Assembly: GCA_039802005.1 (NCBI GenBank)
Contig: JBDRVV010000014.1
Location: forward strand, 1,451-64,415
Direction of reading: 5' to 3'
From: a candidate division WOR-3 bacterium
GTDB taxonomy: Bacteria; Hydrothermota; Tepidihabitantia; SM23-42; JAOAFX01
DNA: 62,965 nucleotides
How positions within the stretch are numbered: the first letter of the stretch is position 1; every line of letters starts with the position of its first letter. The position numbers were made by a program, and so were the translations under genes. Shown one piece after another: positions 34,101 to 41,463 of this stretch. The notes under the pieces were generated by a model. It had not been told where the DNA came from. It saw nothing but the letters and a program-made list of their open reading frames with translations, and searched no databases.

Positions 34101-34655
34101 TTCATTGAGATGAGAACGATCAGAACGAATCTTTAAAATCTTACCATATTCGGTATCAGACACCTCAAGGATTTCACAACCGATCTTCTCCAGACGATTT
34201 TTAACAAGATATATGTTTTCATCCATAAATAAAATCACCAGCCATTCCCTTTCATTTGGTAACTCCTTAAATAAAGTGCTAATCTTGTAAGCGGGTTCAT
34301 AGTTTCCAATCCAGTTAACAAAAGGTAATCCTTCAACAACTGCCTTTCTACTTCTATCCATCTTTGCAATGAATGCGTTAAACGGAATGTATTGAATCAG
34401 TTTCACTCCATGGGATTCAATTGCCTGTTTCATATCCTCATAGATAGGACCTTTAATATGGATAAGATAATAATCTGATTCACCAGTGAGCTCTGCCGGA
34501 ATCTCCGGAAGTTTTTCTCTCGGGTTGAAATAATATTCCCCTATCGCAACATAATCATATTCTGGCAGATAGGGTGGTGTAAATGTCCCACTCTGTTGTG
34601 ATACCAGATATGGGTCTACAACAGTCATAAGACTCAATATCAAAATGATTTGCAT
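31179..34655 (-). CDS. Secreted subtilisin-like (S8) serine peptidase with sorting domain
   Basis: Exported subtilase of 1158 aa, paralogue of the gene ending at 21824. A weak signal peptide (MQIILILSLMTVVDPYLVSQ) and a ~200-aa prodomain (FVNWIGNYEPAYKISTLF) precede the catalytic domain with a complete triad: Asp238 (STCDTGILTTHD), His289 (WHGTHTAGT), Ser469 (AGTSMATPCA). A P-domain/PPC-like sandwich (~545-670) follows, then an Ig-like stretch, then a beta-propeller-like region (~790-1040; GLAWMPTRRWLYAADRRT). The final ~85 residues are a sorting domain (SPGMPTPFSKNVKFTYSVP) without repeat insertions. AAGGGAGGT precedes the ATG, and a possible 16-aa ORF overlaps it. The transcript has a ~137-nt leader. 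Confidence 0.9.
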   Translation of the reverse strand: MQIILILSLMTVVDPYLVSQQSGTFTPPYLPEYDYVAIGEYYFNPREKLPEIPAELTGESDYYLIHIKGPIYEDMKQAIESHGVKLIQYIPFNAFIAKMDRSRKAVVEGLPFVNWIGNYEPAYKISTLFKELPNEREWLVILFMDENIYLVKNRLEKIGCEILEVSDTEYGKILKIRSDRSHLNEIARMNEVMHIEPYLHPVAYNQSGQWVTQTWKQVDRKIWRKNLQGQGQVVSTCDTGILTTHDMFRDPAVNISTFGNYPTHRKIIAYILPTGSSASFGDNASGSWHGTHTAGTICGDDSYVGGTNPNDGMPLKAKNFFIDIGTSSGTLSVPSNLANMYQPAYNGNAGGAARISSNSWGSTSGAGSYSSYCVNTDQFMWNNRDFLIVYAAGNSGPGAGTVYPPGTSKNILTLGATMNSTSATMMADFSSRGPTSDNRIKPTVTAPGYFLYSSVGPNNNSYLGMAGTSMATPCAAGNAALVRQYFAKGFYPSGDSNPANQWSFIPASLVKAIIVNGAHPSIIGSTIPDNNTGWGRVCLDDALYFSGDVRKLWVTYDSVSTGQYDEFTITVNDQSEPLKITLVWTDYPAAAGATVTLINNLDLQVTSPSATVYLGNVYSGGQSVPGGSADNRNVEENVRRNVPELGNWVIRVTGTNVPQGTNQPYALVVSGGLGPTANPVLHISGQRFYDPPPNGNFNGRCDAGETVYLTDTLKNLSGVAVSNCVGVLRESSPYITLLDSVGNFGNIAVGGTGNNGSSPFRFSISSTTPAGTFVDMILHLTGDGGYVQDIGFSVEIGVNEVHIIWGPKTVQVAPGDTHFLYGLGYNPQNDRIYVTNFYRRTTGIVMYSSDSNVTYLGYIPSPDSCPTDIKYCAYDNTFWVAADPNPTAPSKIIYKINTSGTVLRQFANPANDYPTGLAWMPTRRWLYAADRRTSAGATPIIYRCDTLGGNVSSVNLTIGDNYGPRGLAIEPYGPDTTLLLVYTHFSSDATPVLLKIALYELRRSDGAVLNSVTLPGWNVRGVEYDPRDGNYWLTIAQNPNRAIVKILGFRGIPGVGVDENLTPSPIEHISLSPGMPTPFSKNVKFTYSVPVKMRVKLAVYDISGRLVKTFANGEVEPGPKTVIWNGLADDNKECASGVYLCYLETDHGSVVRKLVLTK

Positions 34656-34705
34656 TATACCTCCCTTTTTTTCATTTTATTCCACTCATTTTTCTTATTT
34701 GTCAT
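34655..34705 (-). CDS. Possible 16-aa leader ORF overlapping the S8 start
   Basis: ATG at 34705, product MTNKKNEWNKMKKREV; its TAA overlaps the ATG of the S8 gene (TAATG). Its last codons are the Shine-Dalgarno of the S8 gene, so the C-terminal KKREV is forced by that signal. No good ribosome site precedes it (AAAGGGGGTGG lies too far, at ~34727). It is noted mainly because the other S8 gene has a similar arrangement. Confidence 0.2.
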   Translation of the reverse strand: MTNKKNEWNKMKKREV

Positions 34706-34798
34706 TTTTATCCGTACCACCCCCTTTCTTTTTTTAATCAATAATTGTGCATAATTATAAGTTAGAATCCATAACATTTAATCCACCATCTATTGTAA

Positions 34799-34826
34799 AT
34801 TATAATAAAAATCTATTAAATGTCAA
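34799..34826 (-). promoter_or_regulatory. Promoter of the second S8 gene
   Basis: Minus strand TTGACA (34826-34821), 16-nt spacer, TATAAT (34804-34799), a perfect match. The -35 lies inside the last codons of the upstream PHP gene. Predicted start ~34792. Confidence 0.85.
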
Positions 34827-35652
34827 GGGGGAAACGACAGCGTCTATTGAATACATACACCTTTGAAAAACCAGAAGATTTTGCATATTCAAGTCCATCT
34901 TTTATTCCTCTCCCAAGGTCTTCCACCTTATGAGAATCAGAACCAATTGTGATTATCTCAATACCGGCTTCTTTCGCAAGTTTGATAAATTCAACCGATG
35001 GATAAAATTCGTTATTTCTTCTAAGCCCTGCAGTATTTATCTCCAGCCCTGTTTCATATTCTGCCATAAGTTGGAAAATTTGATATACATACTCACGATT
35101 AAATTTTTTAATCCTTTCTCCATAAAAATTCAATCCATATTTCTTATATACATCAAAATGAGCAACAGCATCAAAAAGCCTTGAACGGACAAGGATTTCC
35201 ATTGTTGAAAAATATTTATCAAGCAAAACTTCCGCGTTATGTTTTTCAAAATAATAATTGCATTCTCTGGAACTATCAATACAGATATGGTCAAGACAAT
35301 GGATACCAGCAAGAAGATAATCAAGAGAAAGCCCTTTAATCACTTCTTTTAAACGTTCTTCCACGCCATCAAAGAATCCCACTTCAATACCAAATTTTAT
35401 GTTCAAACCTTTACTTCGGTATTGCTCTCTTAAATCAAATATTTCGTTCTGTAATTTCAAGAGGCTTTTATTACCAATTGGCTTAATTTCACCATTGAAT
35501 CTTATTAAATTATCATTTCTTTCTTTATCCAGTTCACAATGGTTAGTAAAACAGATTTCTTTTAACCCAAGACTAAGCGCCTTTTCACAATAATCGCGTA
35601 GGCTGCCATCCGCATCTATTGAATGACCTGTGTGGATATGATAATCAACCAT
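34816..35652 (-). CDS. PHP-family phosphoesterase (histidinol-phosphatase-like)
   Basis: Predicted cytoplasmic metal-dependent phosphatase of 278 aa. PHP motifs in order: DYHIHTGHSIDADGS (His/His/Asp), CFTNHCE, FGIEVGFF, AHFDVYKKYG and GSDSHKVEDLGRG, all the metal ligands of a PHP TIM-like barrel. Length fits HisK-type histidinol-phosphate phosphatases, but no other his genes are near, so the substrate is open (a nucleotide or sugar phosphate is possible). Its ATG is one base after the stop of the NYN gene. It is last in the hsp20-lon operon; the next promoter begins within its final codons. Confidence 0.85.
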   Translation of the reverse strand: MVDYHIHTGHSIDADGSLRDYCEKALSLGLKEICFTNHCELDKERNDNLIRFNGEIKPIGNKSLLKLQNEIFDLREQYRSKGLNIKFGIEVGFFDGVEERLKEVIKGLSLDYLLAGIHCLDHICIDSSRECNYYFEKHNAEVLLDKYFSTMEILVRSRLFDAVAHFDVYKKYGLNFYGERIKKFNREYVYQIFQLMAEYETGLEINTAGLRRNNEFYPSVEFIKLAKEAGIEIITIGSDSHKVEDLGRGIKDGLEYAKSSGFSKVYVFNRRCRFPLDI

Positions 35653-35653
35653 A

Positions 35654-36307
35654 TTATAAAATCACTCGATCATCAAGAGGTTCAAATCTATCTGCCTTTT
35701 CTTTCAAATCATAAGCCGTATTATCTGGAAATGAAAAAATCTCAACCTTTTTATGTTTGTTCTTAACAAATTCCACGAGCGGCACAAAATCACCATCGCC
35801 TGATGCAAGGACTATTGTATCAACATAATCAATCATTCCTAAAATATCAAGGGCAATACCCATATCCCAGTTTGCCTTTGCTGAACCGTCGGCACGGGTG
35901 CGCACATCTTTTATTTTAACAATGTAACCGATATGCTCAAGGCTGGTTGCGAAAGGTTTTACATCTCCTTCCGGTGGCTGCACAATATAAGCATATGCCT
36001 TAACCAGATTTCTGTCCCCGGTGATTAATCTCAATAATTTCTCATAATTCACCTTTGCACCATAACTCATCTTCGCCGAATAATATAAGTTTTGCGAATC
36101 AACAAATATTGCAATGTTCTCTTTCTTTGTTAGACTGGAGGCAGCAAGCAAGGTTCTGAGCAAACGGACTTCTTCATAAACCTTGCTGTTCCATTCAATA
36201 CTTTTTGTCATTAGGGATTTAATATCTTCCAAGGTTTGAAATAAAAGGGTGAATTTTTTTTCCAAAATTTCATTTATATCTTCTTTTTTAATTTCTATTG
36301 TCTCCAT
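35654..36307 (-). CDS. NYN-domain (LabA/DUF88-like) putative ribonuclease
   Basis: 217-aa cytoplasmic protein. The first ~65 residues are helical (MTKSIEWNSKVYEEVRLLRT), possibly for oligomerisation. The NYN/PIN-like domain covers ~65-210: IAIFVDSQNLYYSAK (first Asp and Asn), KANWDMGIALDIL (second acidic site), VLASGDGDFVPLVEFVKN (third acidic cluster), then KVEIFSFPDNTAYDLKEKAD. This matches the LabA-like branch, several of which are metal-dependent RNases. It lies 3 nt after the GWxTD gene in the hsp20-lon operon. Target RNA unknown. Confidence 0.85.
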   Translation of the reverse strand: METIEIKKEDINEILEKKFTLLFQTLEDIKSLMTKSIEWNSKVYEEVRLLRTLLAASSLTKKENIAIFVDSQNLYYSAKMSYGAKVNYEKLLRLITGDRNLVKAYAYIVQPPEGDVKPFATSLEHIGYIVKIKDVRTRADGSAKANWDMGIALDILGMIDYVDTIVLASGDGDFVPLVEFVKNKHKKVEIFSFPDNTAYDLKEKADRFEPLDDRVIL

Positions 36308-36310
36308 ATA

Positions 36311-37591
36311 TTACTCCTTGTCTTTTCCTAATTCACGTCTTTTAAAAAGCGGTAGATAATTATACAAAGAAGGCTTTGATTTTTCATTCGGGGCATTGGT
36401 CCATACCAGAGTATATTCTTGTGTCCCCCGTATATCAACAAAGATAAATTCTTGCCCATTATAATACTGCCAGTATTCATAGGGTTTGGATTCTTCAAAT
36501 TGTTTATTATCAATCTCGTCCGGTGGGCCAAATTTTATATATATACGTCCCCGATCAGTCTTTGAGCCCGGCAGATATCCCTCCTGAAAATTTGCATCAG
36601 CATATTCATAACGACGAGAAATTTCCTTATAGTCGTGTTTCTCCCAGAATCTCTTTAAATATAACCTCCTTCCCTCATCCTTGAGTGTTTTAAAATATTT
36701 ATATTCCTGACTGCTTACAAAGTATTCAATTGCATCATAATAAGGTAAATCTTCAGAAGTAATTTCTATCTTTTCTTTTGTTTTCCTTATTGCAAAACTG
36801 ATTGATTTTTCTAATTTACGATTGATAAGTGAATCAAAAACAACAACCTTAAGCTGATAGTTCCCGGGTTTTAGGGTTTCAATATTGATACCTAAATTCA
36901 GTGCCTGTTGGATGAATTTTTTTTCAATAGATTTAGTAACTTTTCTTATAATTTTTTCGCTTGTATCTGTAATTATATATGAGACCGTTAATTTTGTGGT
37001 ATCCGGGATGATATTATATATTTCGTAATATAAAAATAGATTCTTGGTACCTTCTTCAAAAATACCTGAAGGATTAGGCATAATTCTTAAATTGCCTTTT
37101 GTCAGATACCCCCCAGTTGTGTCACTTATTATTGAACTTGCCAGTAAAAGATCACTCATAAAATAATCTAATTCAGTGATTGATTTCTTACCTTTAACCA
37201 CTCCTTTATTCGCGCCACAAACTAATTCAACACTCCAATTGTAATCATCGTAAGGCAGATATTTACCAAATTGCAGATAAAATACCATCTCTTCCTTTGC
37301 TGCTTGAGAAAAGGAAGGAATTGTAAATTTATTTGATAAGGAATCATAAATAGAATCAGTTCCTGATTGATTTACTATTTTACATTTTAAAAGACAATCA
37401 GCAATTATCCTTCCGTCAATTTCTTTATAATAAAGTTCATTATAAGGTATCGCACAATTAAATTCAAGGTAAAAAATATTTTCAACTCTTGTCTGAATAC
37501 CGAGTGAGTCTTTGACATTTAATGGGGTGTAGTACAGAACAGGCTGAACATAAAAATTTATTGAACAAAACAATATCTGTATAAAAATCAT
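36311..37591 (-). CDS. GWxTD-domain protein, second of a pair
   Basis: Exported 426-aa protein of the GWxTD family, which is restricted to Bacteroidota/FCB-type lineages and has no known biochemical role. The N-terminus is a signal-like segment (MIFIQILFCSINFYVQP). Beta-rich Ig-like repeats fill ~20-260. The GWxTD domain lies at ~290-410: DEGRRLYLKRFWEKHD, YADANFQEGYLPGSKTDRGR, IYIKFGPPDEI, YEYWQYY and FIFVDIRGTQEYTLVW. The name motif is altered to PGSKTD. It overlaps the preceding gene by 4 nt (ATGA), with GGAGAAAG before the start. Confidence 0.85.
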   Translation of the reverse strand: MIFIQILFCSINFYVQPVLYYTPLNVKDSLGIQTRVENIFYLEFNCAIPYNELYYKEIDGRIIADCLLKCKIVNQSGTDSIYDSLSNKFTIPSFSQAAKEEMVFYLQFGKYLPYDDYNWSVELVCGANKGVVKGKKSITELDYFMSDLLLASSIISDTTGGYLTKGNLRIMPNPSGIFEEGTKNLFLYYEIYNIIPDTTKLTVSYIITDTSEKIIRKVTKSIEKKFIQQALNLGINIETLKPGNYQLKVVVFDSLINRKLEKSISFAIRKTKEKIEITSEDLPYYDAIEYFVSSQEYKYFKTLKDEGRRLYLKRFWEKHDYKEISRRYEYADANFQEGYLPGSKTDRGRIYIKFGPPDEIDNKQFEESKPYEYWQYYNGQEFIFVDIRGTQEYTLVWTNAPNEKSKPSLYNYLPLFKRRELGKDKE

Positions 37592-38637
37592 ATTCTTTCT
37601 CCCTGGGGATTTATGAGGATATATTCGCCGAATCCATGTCGGTCATAAAATACGAATTTTAAATTCAGTTTATAATAAAACCAAATTTCATAGGGTTTTG
37701 TTGAAAGTTCATAGGGTCTGGATTGTATTTCATCTGGAGGTCCGAATTTAATATATATTCTTCCACGATCACTCCGCCAGCCTTTGTCACCGAATGAAAA
37801 ATGCTCATCGGCATAGGCAATGCGGTCAAAATATTCCCGCTCTCTTTCATTATACTCAGTATTGGGTGTTGGGTCATATTGTTTCCAGAATGCCTTCCAG
37901 AGTGAATCCCTTTCTTCTAACCTTGCTCTCCTCAACTGGCTCAGTTCATTCGGTGTTGCTATATATTCAAGCTGGCTTACCCTTAAATACCAGGTCTTTT
38001 CATCTAAATAAAATGGCCTATCAATATCAATGGGAATGTTCAATACCTCAATTTTTTTCCCATTGTTTTCTATGACAAAATCTAATTTATATTTTCCATT
38101 TGAAAGATGCCCGACAAAAAAGTCAACTGTATCCTCATAGGTACCAGACTTCAACGACTCAGTTTTTTTCATATTCTGCAGATAGATATTGATATCTCCC
38201 GACCTGTTTTCAGGATTGATCACCGTAAATGTGATAATTATCGTATCATTTATAAATCGCGAACGCACATTGGCGAGATATTCAAAAGTCTGGATATTGT
38301 CATTTACATTCAGAAGTTCAGCACCCTGTAAATCAATTATTTTAAGATTAAACCTTGATGCTGTTCTCGGTATGATTAGATTGATTGAATCATAGTAATT
38401 TGTAGAATCTCTTTCCCTCTCTCTGAGCCAGTAATCGCCTGCAACCTGGTGTTTCTTTTTGTCAAATACTACCAATTGGATTTCATAGGTTGCCATAGTA
38501 ATTGAATCAACTGAAGTAAATCTCAAAATCTGGGCAGGAATTTCCAACATAACATTCATATTAAAAGATGAATCATCAAGAGGTGCGTATGCAACCTGCC
38601 ATTTTATTGTTGATAATATTAAATAAATTAACATCAT
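37588..38637 (-). CDS. GWxTD-domain protein, first of a pair
   Basis: 349-aa paralogue of the next gene downstream. Short signal-like N-terminus (MMLIYLILSTIKWQVAYA), then Ig-like beta repeats (~20-220), then the GWxTD domain: RARLEERDSLWKAFWKQYDP, YFDRIAYADEHFSFGDKGWR with SDRG next, IYIKFGPPDEI, YEIWFYYKLNLKFVFYDRHG. The motif here is GWRSD. Its ATG overlaps the lon stop by one base (TAATG), so translation is probably coupled to Lon. Tandem GWxTD genes of different length suggest a heteromeric envelope complex, which is inference only. Confidence 0.85.
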   Translation of the reverse strand: MMLIYLILSTIKWQVAYAPLDDSSFNMNVMLEIPAQILRFTSVDSITMATYEIQLVVFDKKKHQVAGDYWLRERERDSTNYYDSINLIIPRTASRFNLKIIDLQGAELLNVNDNIQTFEYLANVRSRFINDTIIITFTVINPENRSGDINIYLQNMKKTESLKSGTYEDTVDFFVGHLSNGKYKLDFVIENNGKKIEVLNIPIDIDRPFYLDEKTWYLRVSQLEYIATPNELSQLRRARLEERDSLWKAFWKQYDPTPNTEYNEREREYFDRIAYADEHFSFGDKGWRSDRGRIYIKFGPPDEIQSRPYELSTKPYEIWFYYKLNLKFVFYDRHGFGEYILINPQGERI

Positions 38638-40976
38638 TATATCTTTTCCAGATTTTTGTTTTTAAACACTGAATTTAAAGCCTGGTCAATTTTCTTTACA
38701 AAATGAAATTTGAGTCCCTTTTTCACATGTGGGGGTATCTCAAGCAGATCCTTCTTATTTTCTTCGGGTAAATAAATCGTATCAATACCTGCGCGTTTTG
38801 CAGCAATAACCTTCTCCTTGATACCACCAACTGGTAAGACCCTTCCTGTTAAGGTTATTTCACCCGTGAAGGCAATCTTTGGATCTATCACCTGATTTCT
38901 AAATAATGAACTTAATGACATAATTACTGCCAGTCCAGCAGACGGCCCATCCTTGGGTATGGCGCCTGAAGGAATATGAATATGTAAATCGTAATCATCA
39001 AAATTTTCTTTTATACCCCACTTATCAAACTTTGTCTTGAGATATGAGACTGCCGCCTGACAGGACTCTTTCATCACATCACCTAATAGACCGGTCAGGA
39101 TCAAACCCTTTTTTCCTTTAACTTTTATTGATTCAATAAAAATTATCTCCCCGCCCGTAGGTGTCCAGGCAAGTCCTGTGGCAAGTCCTACTTCACCCCG
39201 GCGTGCAGCAACCTCAGAGAATGTTTTGGGTGGTCCAAGGAATTCACAAAGATTCTTTTCGTCCACACGTACGGGTTTCTTTTTCCCTTCAGCAAAACGC
39301 TTTGCAACCTTCCTGCATATTGAACCAATTTCTCGTTCAAGATTTCTCACCCCTGCTTCTTTAGTATAATTATTGATTATCATTTTTATTGCTGATTCTT
39401 CAAATTGAATATATTCTGGTTTCAAACCACTTTCAGCAGTCTGCCGTGGAACCAAATATTTTTTTGCAATCTCAACTTTCTCTTCAAGGATATAACCAGG
39501 CAGTTCTATTATCTCCATACGATCTTTCAATGCAGGAATTATTGGATCTATTAGATTGCCTGTGGCAATGAACATTACATTTGATAAATCAAAAGGAACT
39601 TCAAGATAATGGTCAGAAAAAGCATAATTTTGTTCAGGGTCAAGAACCTCCAAAAGGGCGCTTGAAGGGTCGCCTCTAAAATCAGTACCTACCTTGTCAA
39701 TTTCATCAAGCATAAAGACTGGATTCTTTGAACCACAATTCTTTATAGATTGAATAATTCTACCCGGAAGCGCACCGATATAAGTACGACGATGCCCTCG
39801 AATTTCTGCCTCATCCCTTATCCCACCGAGCGATATGCGAACAAATTTCCTGCCCAATGCACGGGCAATCGATTTTCCCAATGATGTTTTACCTACACCC
39901 GGTGGACCGATAAAACAAAGAATTGTGCCTTTTGAGTCTGGTTTTAATTTTTTCACTGCTAAATACTCAAGTATTCTTTCTTTTACTTTCTCAAGGTCAT
40001 AATGGTCTTCATCTAAGATTTTTTTTGCCCTTATGAGGTCATGATTATCCTCTGTTGAGATTGACCAGGGCAGAGAAATCAACCAATCAAGATATGTCCT
40101 TGAAACTGTATATTCTGCAGCCTGGGGTGGCATTTTGGAGAGGCGGTCAAGTTCTTTCAACGCAACCTTTTCCACATTTTCTGGCATTTTAGCTTCTTGA
40201 ATTTTTTTTCTTAATTCTTCAATTTCACGGGTATGTTCATCGGTCTCTCCGAGTTCCTTCTGGATTGCCTTTAACTGCTCCCTTAAATAAAATTCTTTCT
40301 GACCTTTGTCAAACTCATTCTTAACCTGAGTTCTAATCTTGGCTCCGAGTTCTAAGATACTAATCTCTTTCTGCAAAAGTGGGATCAATTTCAAAAATCT
40401 TTCCTTGGGTTCAGCAATTTCAAGAATTGCCTGTTTTTCATTCACATCCAGGTTTGTGTATCCGGTAACAAAATTAATGAGACGGTCCGGATCATCAATA
40501 TTTAATACAATTGCTCCAAGTTCATCGGGTAGGTATGGCGCCAATGATACAAGTTGCTGGAACATTGTTACCACATTCCGCATCAAAGCCTCAATTGATA
40601 CATTCTTTTTATACCCATCTGTATATAACTGAATTTTTGCCTTGAGATATGGTTCAACCTGAGTAAATTCCAGAACCTTGAAACGTTTCAGTCCCTTAAC
40701 CAGCAATCTGATTGTCCCATCAGGAAATCTAAGCATTTTTGTAATCTGTATAACACATCCCACCTGATAAACTTCTTCAGGTTTTGGTTCCTCAATATCG
40801 GGGTTTCGCTGGGTTATAGCACCAGCAAGTTTGTTTGTGGTGAGTATCTCATCAATCAATTTAGCAAGCCTTGGTGTTTGTATGATCAGAGGTACCATCT
40901 GATCAGGAAATATAACACCGCCCTTGATTGGAATAATACCTAATTCATCAGGAATCGCAATCTCTTTCTCTTCCAT
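38637..40976 (-). CDS. lon: ATP-dependent protease Lon
   Basis: Cytoplasmic AAA+ serine protease that degrades misfolded and regulatory proteins; 779 aa, the usual length. N-terminal LON substrate domain (~10-205), AAA+ module with Walker A GPPGVGKT at 357-364, Walker B PVFMLDEIDK, and the S16 protease domain with catalytic Ser679 (KDGPSAGLAV) and Lys720 (GGIKEK). GAGGAGAAC precedes the ATG. It follows hsp20 by 3 nt and overlaps the GWxTD gene, so heat-shock holdase, protease and envelope proteins are one transcript. Confidence 0.98.
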   Translation of the reverse strand: MEEKEIAIPDELGIIPIKGGVIFPDQMVPLIIQTPRLAKLIDEILTTNKLAGAITQRNPDIEEPKPEEVYQVGCVIQITKMLRFPDGTIRLLVKGLKRFKVLEFTQVEPYLKAKIQLYTDGYKKNVSIEALMRNVVTMFQQLVSLAPYLPDELGAIVLNIDDPDRLINFVTGYTNLDVNEKQAILEIAEPKERFLKLIPLLQKEISILELGAKIRTQVKNEFDKGQKEFYLREQLKAIQKELGETDEHTREIEELRKKIQEAKMPENVEKVALKELDRLSKMPPQAAEYTVSRTYLDWLISLPWSISTEDNHDLIRAKKILDEDHYDLEKVKERILEYLAVKKLKPDSKGTILCFIGPPGVGKTSLGKSIARALGRKFVRISLGGIRDEAEIRGHRRTYIGALPGRIIQSIKNCGSKNPVFMLDEIDKVGTDFRGDPSSALLEVLDPEQNYAFSDHYLEVPFDLSNVMFIATGNLIDPIIPALKDRMEIIELPGYILEEKVEIAKKYLVPRQTAESGLKPEYIQFEESAIKMIINNYTKEAGVRNLEREIGSICRKVAKRFAEGKKKPVRVDEKNLCEFLGPPKTFSEVAARRGEVGLATGLAWTPTGGEIIFIESIKVKGKKGLILTGLLGDVMKESCQAAVSYLKTKFDKWGIKENFDDYDLHIHIPSGAIPKDGPSAGLAVIMSLSSLFRNQVIDPKIAFTGEITLTGRVLPVGGIKEKVIAAKRAGIDTIYLPEENKKDLLEIPPHVKKGLKFHFVKKIDQALNSVFKNKNLEKI

Positions 40977-40979
40977 ATT

Positions 40980-41423
40980 TTAGTTCTCCTCAATCGGTAT
41001 AATATATTCTTTTAAAACAGAAAATTCTATTGTCAAAATCCCATGTTTTAATTTATATCTTCCATATTGTGGGTCAACGGGTAAAGGAAATTCTATCCTT
41101 CTAAAAAATCTACCATAGGCAATCTCAAGATTATGAAAAACCACATTTTGTCTCTTTGTACTTTGCTCTGCTATTTTAGGCTTTTTAGTTCCCGTAACTG
41201 TCATATGATTCTGTCCGACATATATCGTAATATCTTTTAATTCCACCCCGGGTATTTCAATAATAACAAATATCTTCTCATCGATGATATACAAATCATA
41301 AAGGGGTTGCCAGTTTATAAAATAATCTGTGCTATATTCTTCAGCCAATGTTTTATCTTTCTCAAAAATTATTCTGATTTCAGAAATATCAATATTATCC
41401 ATACCCGTATTATTCTGCTTCAT
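40980..41423 (-). CDS. Small heat-shock protein (Hsp20/alpha-crystallin)
   Basis: Holdase chaperone of 147 aa that binds unfolding proteins and passes them to other systems. The alpha-crystallin domain lies at ~35-140: WQPLYDLYIIDEKIFVIIEI, PGVELKDITIYVGQNHMTVTG, GRFFRRIEFPLPVD and YKLKHGILTIEF. The C-terminal I-x-I-type tail is weak (IIPIEEN). It is the first gene of a six-gene run to the PHP gene. No Shine-Dalgarno is present; TATAAT ends 5 nt before ATG, so the mRNA starts at the start codon. No CIRCE-type operator is visible. Confidence 0.93.
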   Translation of the reverse strand: MKQNNTGMDNIDISEIRIIFEKDKTLAEEYSTDYFINWQPLYDLYIIDEKIFVIIEIPGVELKDITIYVGQNHMTVTGTKKPKIAEQSTKRQNVVFHNLEIAYGRFFRRIEFPLPVDPQYGRYKLKHGILTIEFSVLKEYIIPIEEN

Positions 41424-41428
41424 AGTAA

Positions 41429-41456
41429 ATTATATATCAAATACTATTCCTGTCAA
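41429..41456 (-). promoter_or_regulatory. Promoter of the hsp20-lon operon
   Basis: Minus strand TTGACA (41456-41451), 16-nt spacer, TATAAT (41434-41429), then TTACT and the ATG. It is a perfect housekeeping-type promoter, so heat induction by a dedicated sigma factor is not indicated. It lies directly after the porX stop. Confidence 0.9.
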
Positions 41457-41463
41457 GAAAGGA

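Noticed and set aside
41424-41463. Heat-shock operator (CIRCE) before hsp20
   Set aside because: No TTAGCACTC/GAGTGCTAA pair is present; only a housekeeping-type promoter is seen.
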